From assembly GCF_002994745.2 (NCBI RefSeq), contig NC_037094.1, positions 40,355,456 through 40,419,455 on the forward strand: a DNA stretch of 64,000 nucleotides, in the 5' to 3' direction. Source of the DNA: Rosa chinensis. Taxonomy: Eukaryota; Streptophyta; Magnoliopsida; Rosales; Rosaceae. Under the pieces are notes generated by a model. It worked only from the letters and a program-made list of their open reading frames with translations. It did no database searches and was not told where the DNA came from. A program made the translations under genes and the position numbers. Below are positions 1-11,130 of this stretch, in pieces. Numbering within the stretch: the stretch's first letter is position 1; each line of letters begins with the position of its first letter.

Positions 1-689
1 GGTGGATTTCTAGAAGTCTCTACAGTTACATGAGCTTTGCTAGGTTTTTAGGACACTTTGTTAAAATCCTTACCTTTCATTTCTTAAAACCTTGAGCCTT
101 AGCCCCATTACAACCTTTGAGAAGACCTTCTTGATCCTTAAGATGGGACAGCCTTTGATGTGGAGATGAGTTACAAGAGTTGAACCTATGGCTTGGGTCC
201 ATCCGTGCAAGTAGTTGGTATCTTTCATGAGATCTTTTGAAAAAAAAAATTATATTCACAAAGTGCTTTTCGTTTCTTATATATGTGAGCTATTTGATTG
301 CCTCAAAATATTTTCTCTCACATATAATTGAGTGATTATAAGCTTTTAAGCATTGCCTTGAATTCTGAGAGAAGAAAGAGTGGATATACCTTGTGAGGAT
401 ATGAATCATACTTGTTTGAAGCATGCTTAACAGAACCCATCACCATTGTTACAACCAAGTCCTACTTGTGTGTGTGAAGATTATGTGTTTTAATTAACCC
501 TCGAAAGCTTAAACATTGATTCTTGGTTGAGTGCTAATCTTGGTGTTGTGAAAGAAGGAGATTGCTGAGACAAAAAGTTGAAGGGCAATAGAGTCATTGT
601 TTGTGTAGTCTTTAAATTTTCGTTGAGTCTTAGTTGAGTCTTTGTGTGATTTTGCTAAGGGACTAGCAAAAGCTAAGTGTGGGGAAATT
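1..689 (+). other. 3' internal non-coding region of a plus-strand Athila-like element
   Basis: This stretch is the reverse complement of the 3' internal regions at 13447-14110 and 56081-56760. It therefore belongs to the same family but in plus orientation. It holds no credible ORF and ends in the purine-rich tract directly before the LTR at 690. The rest of the element lies left of the window. The family assignment is from direct comparison inside the window. Confidence 0.85.
676..689 (+). promoter_or_regulatory. Polypurine tract of the plus-strand element
   Basis: AGTGTGGGGAAATT lies immediately before the LTR start TGATAGG. In LTR retrotransposons this position primes plus-strand DNA synthesis. 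The same motif, reverse complemented, abuts the 3' LTRs at 13446 and 56080. Confidence 0.85.
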
Positions 690-2709
690 TGATAGGAGCA
701 TTTTAATGCGACGTTTTAACTGTTATTTCCCTATATTTTCTGTGTTATTTCCTTAATAAAACTCTGTTTAGGAAAGTTTCCATTCTTCGAATGGGAAAGT
801 TCCTAATTGTAGAAAGTTTCCGTTTTGTTGTTTCTATTTTCCATTTTTAGAAAGTTTCCATTTTAGTTTAAGAAAGTTTCCATTTCTTATTTTAGAAAGC
901 TTCTATTTTCAGGTTTTTGGAATAAATAAGCTGAATTGAGTTCATAAATGGAACGAGAAGTTTTATGAAGATGACATGGCAAGGAGAGAATCAAGGAAGA
1001 GTTTTTTTAAAAAAAGGAAAATATATTTTCCTTGGGGATTAAATTTGCCGTGTAATACTTAAGGAAAAACAAGGTGACAACGTGGGAATTGAAGATGATT
1101 GATTGAGGATTTCAAGGAGAGATTTTCTTGGGAGACTTTTATGGAAAGAAATATTGTTGGAGGAATAATTTGGTGTGATTGCCAACGTGAAAATCAGAAA
1201 TAATCAAGGAGATGACGCCAAGAGAGATTCAAGGGAGATATTTATGGAAGGAAAATATGTGTGCACCAAGGAAAAGCTAAAAAGGCGTCTAGATTCATCC
1301 CTAAATTCCCTAAAGGAATGTTGGCCGAAATTCATGAAGAAAATCAGAATAATTTCAAGGAAATTCGGCAATTAAATATTAGGGAGGTATTTTAGAGAAT
1401 TATGATTGGTTGGAACACATCACAAGGCTTACTTGGCATTCTATGATTGGTTGGACCACATCACAAGCTTACTTGGCGAATTATCATTGGTTGAAGCTAT
1501 GTGGAAAATTCTGATTGCTTTGTGAACCCTAGCCATGCTCCTATATAAAACTCCCCCTAAACCTTTCTCAACGTCAAGGGTTCCTCTCCCCCATACAATT
1601 TACACTTTAGAAAAAAATCAGAAAATCTTCTTAGCATAGCCGTGAGTTTCTCCATCCTCTAGTCATCTCCACGAGTTCAAGCAAGTCCAAGGGAGAAGAA
1701 GCATAGCCGTGAGCATCCATCATCCATCTCCAACCTTGAAGCTTGCTTTCGAGATTCAAGAGACCACCACATCAATCGTTCATCACCATCCCCATCTCAC
1801 GGTGTAATCCGATTCTCCTTTGCAACCTTTGCTTTGAATTTCGTTGGTTATGAACTAGTTGACATATGTGTTTGAACAAATATTAATTTCTGGAATTTTT
1901 ATGATTAATTGAGAATTTTCAGATTCATATTATTGTTCTTCGAGAGTTGCTTATGTGGGTTTGTTTAATTAAATTTGCGTTATAGATAACTTTTGTATTT
2001 TAATCTTATGTGGTTGCAAACAATTAGGGTTTCGATATAATTGGTGCTAGGATTAAGAACATGAAATCGACTTTTCGTTTTGTGTAAACTTGAATCAAAG
2101 TAGTAAAGGTTTTGTGCAAAGACCGAATTTAATTAACGAGGATTGCAATTAGGTGGACTTTTCCATACTAAGTTGTACACTTGAGTTGATAGCCTTTCTC
2201 TATGTGTAATGCGTTAAACATGACATGATTGACTAGCTTTCTAGGGTTTGATTGCATGTTTGATAGAATTAATCTAGGTGCTTTCGCTTAGGTTAATTAG
2301 CATTGAAAAGTAAAAAATGGGAATTCATTTGCTTTCGAATGTTTCACATGATCAACTCCTTTCTCATGACTTAGATGAACAATATTAGGGTTTGAATCGA
2401 TTTTAATCATAAGTTTCGGTTTTGATCTTTGTTCTCTCATTCCATTCGTATGTTTATGTTTTTGCATTTTAATTGTTTTGTTAACTTAGTTTTATTTTCG
2501 AAAAACCAAAAACAAAATCCCCCTTTTCGTAAATAATGTTTATACTTGTGAATATCTTTGTGAATATTATACTTTGTTTTAATTTTAATTGTTTGTTTGT
2601 CCTACATTGACAAGTGTACCCTCAATCCCCGGAATAGAACGACCCCTATTTATTATATACTACTAATGACATTTCAGGGTTAAATTATGCGCTTGCTCAG
2701 AGCGCATCA
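690..2709 (+). repeat. 3' LTR, family A, plus strand
   Basis: It starts TGATAGGAGCATTTTAATGC and ends GAGCGCATCA, so it has TG..CA ends. It follows a polypurine tract and so is the 3' LTR of the element entering from the left. It carries a U3 rich in GAAAGTTTC repeats, a TATA box near 1542 and the conserved U5 block with TCAATCCCCGG. It interrupts the gag frame of a minus-strand element. The base after it begins ATCAT, which should be the target duplication, but the partner copy is outside the window. Confidence 0.9.
1542..1550 (+). promoter_or_regulatory. LTR TATA box
   Basis: TATATAAAA sits between the U3 repeats and the downstream region of the LTR. Other copies carry an equivalent at the same place, for example TATATATA at 6577-6584, and on the minus strand TATATA at 26346-26351. 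This is the likely retroelement promoter; the transcription start is not determinable here. Confidence 0.6.
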
Positions 2710-3287
2710 ATCATAGTGTCCCAAGAAGTGATTCGTTCAGAAGGAAGTTCATAGAGCCAATCTTTGGCACGGTCAGCTAAAGAAAACGGAAATGCTTTCA
2801 TCTTAAGGATATTCTCATCCACTCCTTGTGGTAGCATGTTGATACACACAGACTGGAATTCCCTGAGATGCTTGTTGGCGTCTTCCATATTGAGACCATG
2901 GAACGTTGGAAATCTAAGAAGCAATCCACTCTTTAACTCAAACTCTGCAGACTTCCCTACAGCAGGGGCAGGGTATACAATACTTGTGGGAAGTCCTCCT
3001 TGAACCACAGATGAAGAGAGTTCTCTAATAGAAGCCATCTTAACGTTCTCTTCTTCTTCAGGGGGTGGTGAACGAGGAGGGGTAGTCTGAGGTGTAGGTG
3101 AGTTAGACGAAACACTAGCTGATGCGAATTCCTCAGAAGGAAAAATCCTCTTCCCTTGCTCGTTAAATATGTAGTCCTTAAATGGCGAAGGAGAAGGTTT
3201 CCTGTACTCAAGTTGTGGAGGATTCTTCAAACGAGCAAGTCTCTCTTCAATTTCTCGTTTAGTAGGGAGTTTAGAAGACTCGGTCAT
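2710..3287 (-). pseudogene. gag: gag, Athila-like, 3'-truncated by LTR insertion
   Basis: The start codon is at 3287 and the frame is open for about 193 codons until the LTR at 690-2709 breaks it. The N-terminus (MTESS..) is a proline and serine rich linker. The capsid-like core follows with FHGLNMEDANKHLREF and FPFSLADRAKDWLYELP, the hallmarks of plant Ty3 Retrotrans_gag proteins. It aligns residue for residue with the N-terminal 190 residues of the gags at 21940-23502 and 58100-59641. The zinc knuckle and everything downstream are missing here. The last few codons of the open frame are LTR sequence, not gag. In the parent element gag would form the particle that packages the RNA. Confidence 0.9.
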
Positions 3288-4602
3288 TCATAGAATCCGC
3301 TATGTCATTAAAAGTTAAAGAAATTAGTAAATTGTATAGTAAAGTAAATACAAGTAAATGATTTATACAAAAAGTCACTATTCACGATTTACTATTCACA
3401 ATTTTTACAAGTATAAAGAGAAGTATAATGTACAAAATTTCCACACAATAAAATGTCACATATATATATACAAATTTTAGTTAGAGTGTGAAATAAATAA
3501 TTAATAAAAGCATGAATCTCATTATAAGTCCTTCACCAAAGTTTAGACGTGTGGCCCAAGGGCTCGACCCTTAATACTAGTCGCCCTCCTCAATCTTTTG
3601 GTAACTCTTTTCACATGAGAGCCAGGTAGCAGAGGAATGATTGTAGCGGAGCTCAGCTCACTTGTTTAGCAGGGGACGAGACCCTTTGCTAGCACTTCTC
3701 ATATCCAATCAACCTAGACACCCTATGCTACTAAGGTGCGCCACATGAGAGAGAAGGGTGCAAGACTAATGTTAAAGACAAAGTCCTTCACCTATTCCAT
3801 TATGGTCAAAAACTTATAATAAAATGTATACTCTCATAAACCATGTTTTTCACTATTCACGAAAATTATGTATAATTTTATCTTTTCCTTTCTTTTATTT
3901 ACAATTATTTCAACACTTAGGTACGGGCACAGGGAGTCTCGATGTGCAATCGGACTGAAACAGCTACCATTTTCAAGACTATGTTTAATCCAATATACCT
4001 TAGTGCATCACAACATTTTCGTTTGTCACAAATATCATTGATTTCGAATTAAATCCCAAGTGGTAAATCAAATGGACGTGCGGCCCAAGTATAGTTGTCT
4101 CGACACAAAGTCCCTCTTACATCCTTTGGGCAACCTTACTGAAATGGCCAGGTAGGGGAGGGCGAACACAAGAGGCAGAATCCATTTTGGCACGAGCTAC
4201 TCCCACAATGTGGTTTAGGCCCATTTGTAAGCACTTCTGGATCCAAACCCGTTATGAACGTTGTCCCCTTCCTAGCCACCATCTCACATAGGCTATACTT
4301 ACTTAGATGAAAAAGGTCCTAGGTGTGAAGACAGTTCAATGAATATTAATAAAAACCGCCCTCAACCTTAAGGAACCTGAACTAGGTACCAATAAGGGGT
4401 TTAGGTCAATATTAATAAACACGACTTCACCTATTCCTCTTTAATTTACAACTCACAATTAAAATTCGTGTTCAACAATAAAAATAACAACCTAAATAAT
4501 ACATTAACTAATTTTTTCGAACACAATATAAACACATATACAATATTCACGAAACAACAATATATTCAACTATTATTCACACTTCAACAAGTGATTTTTC
4601 AA
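3288..4602 (-). other. 5' leader of the minus-strand element
   Basis: This is the untranslated leader between primer-binding site and gag start. It matches the leaders at 23503-25175 and 59642-60531 in order and content. Two related blocks can be seen, about 3541-3790 and 4075-4330. Each holds a GACGTG(T/C)GGCCCAAG start, a GCCAGGTAG core and a GCACTTCT..ATCCAA section. No ORF of interest is present. Confidence 0.7.
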
Positions 4603-4620
4603 TCCCAGGCAACGGCGCCA
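4603..4620 (-). promoter_or_regulatory. Primer-binding site for tRNA-Asp (one mismatch)
   Basis: Read on the minus strand it is TGGCGCCGTTGCCTGGGA, five bases inside the LTR end at 4626. It is complementary to the 3' end of plant tRNA-Asp, the usual primer of Athila elements (family knowledge, recalled not searched). The related site at 25176-25193 has G where this copy has T, so this one carries one mismatch. Confidence 0.8.
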
Positions 4621-4625
4621 AAAAT

Positions 4626-7600
4626 TGATACGCTCAAAGCAAGCATATAATTTTACCCTAGAAATATCATTAGTAGTATAAGCAAGTAGGGATCGTTCTA
4701 TTCCGGGGATTGAGGGTACACCTGTCAATGTAAGACAAATTAAACAATTAAAATAAAAACAAAGTATAATATTCACACATAAACACTATTCACGAATTTA
4801 GGGGGGTTTTAGGTTTTTGGTTTTCGAAAATTAAAAACAAGAATCAAAACTAAGTATAAACAAAAACACAAATACAAGAATGAAATGTAAGAAACAAAGA
4901 TTAAAACCAAGTCTATAATTGAATTCGAATGAACCCTACATTGTTCTTCCAAGTCATGTGAAAGGAGTTGATCATGTGAAACATTAGAAAGCAAACGATT
5001 TCTCATATTTTACTTTCAACGCTAATTAATCTAAGTGAAAGCACAAAGATTAATCCTATCAAACATGTAATCAAACCCTAGAAAGCTAGTCAATCATACA
5101 TATTCAACGCAATAGACACATAGAAAGGCTATCAACTCAAGTGTACAACTTAGTATGAATAAGTTCACCTAATTGCAATCATTTTCAATTGAATTCGATT
5201 TTTGTCCAAAACCTTTACTACTTTCGATTTAAGTTCATAACACAAAAAGTTGAATCATGTTCTTAAATCTAGCACCACTCATACATAAACCCTAAAAGTT
5301 TCGAACCAATTAAGATTAACATACAAGAGATATCAATAAAGCAAATTCAATCGAACAATCACACATAAGCAACTTTGGAATCACAACATAGATTTCGAAA
5401 TCCTTTATTCAATCATAAAATTTCAGATTATAAACCTTGTGATAGGAGCATTTTAATGCGACGTTTTAACTGCATTTCCCTACATTTTCTGCGTTATTTC
5501 CTTAATAAAACTCTGTTTACGAAAGTTTCCATTCTTCGATTGGGAAAGTTCCTATTTGTAGAAAGTTTCTATTTTGTAGTTTCTATTTTTCATTTTTGGA
5601 AAGTTTCCATTTTCAGTTTAGGAAAGTTGCCATTTTTCATTTTAGGAAAGTTTCTATTTTTTTTCTTACTAGTTTCTATTTTCAGGACCTCCGAGCTAAG
5701 AAGTGGAAATGAACTCACAAATGGAAAGAGGAGCTTGCGAACACCAAGGGGAGCAAAAATGAGAAACAATGGACCACAGAAATGAGCAGAAATGAAGAAA
5801 AAGTTTTCCTGCTTCAACCAGGAAACCCTGCGAAAAGGAGGAAAGCTTACCAATGAAGTTTCCAACGTTACCATGAAGAAGAAATAGAAAAATGAAGTGT
5901 TATGATGTTGGAAGGTGACAAGGCATGAAGGTGACGCAGCAAGGCCCAAGAATTCTCAAGAGACATTGAATTTTTGGCAAAAATGGATAAAAGCCCAAGG
6001 GAGCTAGGGTTTTGTGACATTATGAGATATTTTTGGGATGCCTTATGTGTCTTGCCGTGATGTGTAATGACAGAAACAAGGAGTGGCGTCAAAATCAATC
6101 AAGATAAAGGTGATTGACGCCATGCAAGGAAGGATATGTCTTGGAGATTTTCTTGGGAGATTTTTATGGAAAGAAATATTCTTGGAGGAGTAATTTTATG
6201 TGTTTGCCGTGCAAAGGGAGAGAGATAAAGAGGTAATCAATGTGAAAATCAAGAAACCCTAGGGTGATTGACGCCAAGAAAGATTCAAGGGAGAAATAAA
6301 AGGAAAGAGAAAAAGGTGGAGACCAAGAAAAGCTCAAAAGAAGTCTAGATACATTCCTATATTCCCTAAAGGAGTTTTGGCCGAATTTAAAGTATAAAAT
6401 CAGAATATATCCATGGTATTTCGGCCAAGATTATTAGGGAATTAAATGGAATTTTGTGATTGGTTGGACCACCTCATAGGGCTTATTTGGCAAGATATTA
6501 TTGGAGGAAATTATGTGGAATTTTCAGATTAATTCCATGAGGTTTACACGGCTTGGTGACCAAGTTGGCCGTTCCCTATATATACTCCTCCTTTCTCAAC
6601 GTCAAAGGGTTCCTCTCTCTCTCCATACGTTTTACACTTTAGAAAAAATTCAGAAATCTTCTTAGCATAGCCGTGAGTTTCTCCATCCTCTAGTCATCTC
6701 CACGAGTTCAAGCAAGACCAAGGGAGAAGAAGCATAGCCGTGAGCATCCATCATCCATCTCCAACCTTGAAGCTTGCTTTCGAGATTCAAGAGACCACCA
6801 CATTAATCGTTCATCACCATCTCCATCTCACAATGTAATCCGATTCTCCTTTGTAACCTTTGCTTTGAATTTCGTTGGTTATGAACTAGTTGACTTATGT
6901 GTTTGAACAAATATTAATTTCTGGAATTTTTATGATTAATTGAGAATTTTCAGATTCATATTATTGTTCTTCGAGAGTTGCTTATGTGGGTTTGTTTAAT
7001 TAAATTTGCGTTATAGATAACTTTTGTATTTTAATCTTATGTGGTTGCAAACACTTAGGGTTTTGATATGAATGATGCTAGGTTTAAGAGCATGAAATCG
7101 ACTTTTCGTTTTGTGTAAACTTGAATCAAAGTAGTAAAGGTTTTGTACAAAGATCGAATTTAATTAAAGAGAATTGCAATTAGGTGGACTTTTCCATACT
7201 AAGTTGTACACTTGAGTTGATAGCCTTTCTCTATGTGTAATGCGTTAAACATGACATGATTGACTAGCTTTCTAGGGTTTGATTGCATGTTTGATAGGAT
7301 TAATCTAGGTGCTTTCGCTTAGGTTAATTAGCATTGAAAAGCAAAAAATGGGAATTTTATTTGCTTTCGAATGTTTCACATGATCAACTCCTTTCTCATG
7401 ACTTAGATGAACAATATTAGGGTTTGAGTCAATTTTAATCATATGTTTCGATTTTGATCTTTGTTCTCTCATTCTATTTGTGTTTTTGTGTTTTTGTGTT
7501 TTATTTGTTTTCTTTACTTAATTTATTTTCGAAAACCCAAAAACAAATCCCCCCTTTTTTTTGTAAATATGTTTATATTGTGTAAATAATATACTTTGTT

Positions 7601-9101
7601 TTATTTTTGTAAATAATACACTTTGTGTTTTTATTAATTGTTTAATTGTCCTACATTGACAGGTGTACCCTCAATCCCCGGAATAGAACGATCCCTATTT
7701 ACTATATACTAACGATGACATTTCAGGGTTAAATTATGCGCTTGCTTTTAGGCGTATCACCTTGTTCAAACATAAACGTTAACTAGAACAATCTTTAACA
7801 AAATCAAACAAGGAGAATCAAAAGTGATTACAAGAAAGAAGGTTGAATTACACCGTGAATGGAGAGGTGGATGAATAACTCGAATGATGAAACAATGAAA
7901 CTTGAAAGCACGCTTCAAAGTGCCCGGCTTCAAGGTGGAATGGTGGAGATGCTCACGGCTTGGTCTTGCTTCTTCCTTCCTTGCTTGAAAATGCCAAAGG
8001 TTGAACTAGAGAATGGAGAGAGCTTTCGCGCGTGGAGAGAATTTTCTGAATTGTAAGGTATGTATTTGAGACGTCTAGGGTGTAGTATATATATGGAACG
8101 GCAAGACTTGGACTCCAAGCCGTGATTTTCTGTTTTATTTCCCAAGGAATTAATTTAATAATTCCACATATCTTCCACCAATGAGAAATTGCCAAGTAAG
8201 CCCTAGTGTGTCATCCAACCAATCACAAAACTCCAAGATGATTCCCTAATATATTCTTGCCGAAATTCCTTGAATATTTTCTGATTTTCTTCTTGTAATT
8301 CGGCCAAGATATCCTTAGGGTTTTAAGGAATGAATCTAGACGCCATTTGGTCCTTTTCTTGATTTCTTTCCTTAAATTCAACCCTAGAAAATCTCTTGCG
8401 TAATCTTTTATTTCTTCTTGATTTTTCACGCCACTTTTCTCTCCTCCCTTTGGTTTTCACGGCAAAGCATCTCTAGGGTTTCATCCTTGCGTCACAAACC
8501 CTAATTTCATGGGCTTTCATGGGCCTTGATCCATTTAGCCGAAAATCCAATTCAAATCTATAGAGTTCTTGGGCCTCGTTGCTTCATCTTCAAGCCTTTT
8601 CTCCCTCCAACGTCTAGACACATTATTTTTCCATTTCTTTTTCATGGTTGCGTTGGAAACTTGCTTGGGAAGCCTTCCTCCATTTCGCAGGGTTTCCTGG
8701 TTGGAACAGGAAAGCTTATTTCTTTATTTCTGCTCAATTGTGTGGCCCAATTCGTCTCATATTTGTTCTTCTTAACGGTCGCAAGCTCCTCTTTCCATTC
8801 GTGAGTTCATTTCCACTTTTTAGCTCGGAGGTCCTGAAAATAGAAACTATACTGAAAATAGAAACTTTCTAGAAATGAAAATAGAAACTTACTAAAATTG
8901 AAAAATAGAAACTTTCTAAAAATGAAAAATAGAAACTTGCCAGAAATGAGAAATGAAAACTACAAAAATGGAAACTTTCTACAATAAGGAACTTTCCCAA
9001 TCAAAGAATGGAAACTTTCCCAAACAGGGATTTTTCAAGGAAATGACGCAGAAAAATGTAGGGAAATGCAGTTAAAATGTCGCATTAAAATGCTCCTATC
9101 A
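4626..9101 (-). repeat. 5' LTR, family A, minus strand, split by a solo LTR
   Basis: On the plus strand it begins TGATACGCTC and ends GCTCCTATCA. It is in two parts, 4626-5439 and 7760-9101, with the solo LTR 5440-7759 between them; without that insert it is about 2.15 kb. The primer-binding site lies directly left of it, so it is the 5' LTR of the element whose gag remnant is at 2710-3287. Its right edge abuts CACTA tnp2 sequence, into which the element inserted. Confidence 0.88.
5440..7759 (+). repeat. Solo LTR, family A, TSD CCTTG
   Basis: A 2.32-kb LTR (TGATAGGAGC..GGCGTATCA) flanked by CCTTG at 5435-5439 and 7760-7764. The interrupted LTR reads continuously across the junction when compared with 10990-11010. 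No internal sequence accompanies it. It is therefore a solo LTR left after recombination between the two LTRs of a full element. Confidence 0.95.
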
Positions 9102-10185
9102 ATGGGCATTCCAAATATGGGTGAAACTGATGATCCTCCATCAGTTTATCCCCACGTTGGGCCAAATCAAACTACTTCTCACTTTTTAAAGCTGTTGGAA
9201 GGTGCACAACTTCCACTATATCCGGGCTGTAAACGCTTTATTGCATTATCATTCATTGTTCGAATGATGCATAATAAAGTTTTACATGGGTGGTCAGATA
9301 AATCATTCACGAGGTTACTCAAGGACTTGGCTAGTGCTTTCCCAGAGGACATCTTACTTCCCAAGTCCTACTATGAGGCTAGAAAAATAACAAAAGATTT
9401 AGATTTCACGTACGAAACTTGGGATGCGTGTAGGAACAACTGCATGTTGTTCCGAAATGATGACATAAACCTTAATGAATGTAAAGTATGCAAGAAGTCT
9501 AGATGGGAAGACAAAAAAGACACTACAGCTGATGTTGGAACTAGCAAATTAAAAAAAAAAAAAAAAGCAGTCAAACAAGTTAGATACTTTCCTTTGAAGC
9601 CAAGGTTGAAAAGGTTGTTTATGTCATCAAAAACAGCAAAACTGATGAGATGGCATGCAGAAGAGAGAAAAAATGATGGTGTTTTTAGGCATTCTGCCGA
9701 CTCTATGGCTTGGAAAGACTTTGATGCTAAGAATTCTAACTTTTCTGATGAGATTCGAAATGTGAGGCTTGGGTTAGCATCTGATGGGTTCAACCCATTT
9801 AGGACAATGAATATAGTCCATAGCACTTGGCCGTTGATTGTGTTTCCCTATAAGTTACCTCCTTCATTATGCATGAAGCAGCCATTTCTTTTTTTGTCAC
9901 TGCTGATTGATGGTCCTAAAGGACCAGGTGACAAGATTGATGTTTATATGCAACCATTGATAGAAGAGTTGCTGGAATTATGAGAGAAAGGTGTAGAAAC
10001 ATGGGATGCATCAAGCAATGAAATGTTTACATTGCATGCTTCCTTATTGTGGACTATTAATGATTTCCCAGCTTATGCAAATCTGTCCGGGTGGAGTACG
10101 AAGGGTCAGTATGCTTGTCCATGTAGCAACTCAGAAACTGACTCTTGTTGGTTAAGTATTGGTAAAAAGCATTCTTATGGGGGTC
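9102..10185 (+). pseudogene. tnp2: CACTA transposase tnp2, piece 1 (Transposase_21 region)
   Basis: The frame is open from the LTR junction to a TGA at 9981-9983 and then continues in the same frame to 10185. The translation carries tnp2 signatures in order: LLEGAQLPLYPGCKRF, LPKSYYEARK, a cysteine motif ECKVCKKSRW, the WHAEER..GVFRHSADSMAWK block, RNVRLGLASDGFNPF, DVYMQPLIEELLEL, and after the stop WTINDFPAYANLSGWSTKG. Family members have W at the stop position, so this is a nonsense change. An LTR inserted at 10186 ends the piece. Tnp2 proteins bind and cut CACTA ends; this copy cannot do so. Confidence 0.92.
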
Positions 10186-11130
10186 TGATACGCTCAAAGC
10201 AAGCATATAATTTAACCCTAGAAATATCATTAGTAGTATAAGCAAGTAGGGATCGTTCTATTCCGGGGATTGAGGGTACACCTGTCAATGTAAGACAATT
10301 TAAACAATTAAAATAAAAACAAAGTATACTATTCACATATAAACACTATTCACGAATTTAGGGGGTTTTTGGTTTTTAGTTTTTCGAAAATTAAAAAAAA
10401 AGAATTAAAACTAAGTATAAACAAACATACAAATACAAGAATGAAATGTAAGAAACAAAGATTAACACCAAATTCATGATTAAATTTGAATTAACCCTAC
10501 ATTGTTCTTCCAAGTCATGTGAAAGGAGTGGATCATGTGAAACATTCGAAAGCAAACGATTTCCCATATTTTACTTTCAACGCTAATTAATCTAAGTGAA
10601 AGCACAAAGACTAATCCTATCACACATGTAATCAAGCCCTAGAAAGCTAGTCAATCATACACATTCAACGCAAGAAGCATCAAGAAAAGCTATCAACTCA
10701 AGTGCACAACTTAGTATGAATAAGTTCACCTAATTGCAATCCTCTTCAATTGAATTCGATCTTTGTCCAAAACCTTTACTACTTTCGATTTAAGTTACAC
10801 AAAACAAAAAGTTGATTTCATGTTCTTAAATCTAGCACCATTCATATCAAAACCCTAAGTGTTTCGAACCACATAAGATTAAAATACAAAAGATATCTAT
10901 AAAACAAATTCAATCGAACAATCACACATAAGCAACTATGGAATCACAACATAGAAATCGAAAATCCTTAATCAATCATAAATTTTCAGAATATAAACCT
11001 TGTTCAAACATAAACGTTAACTAGAACAACATCCAACGAAATCAAACAAGAAGAACCGAAAGTGATTACAAGAAAGAAGGTTGAATTACACCGTGAATGG
11101 AGAGATGGATGAATAACTTGAACAATGAAC

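Noticed and set aside
8437..8515. Telomere-like AAACCCTAA motifs scattered in LTRs
   Set aside because: Single units only, here and at many LTR places. No tandem array, so not telomeric.
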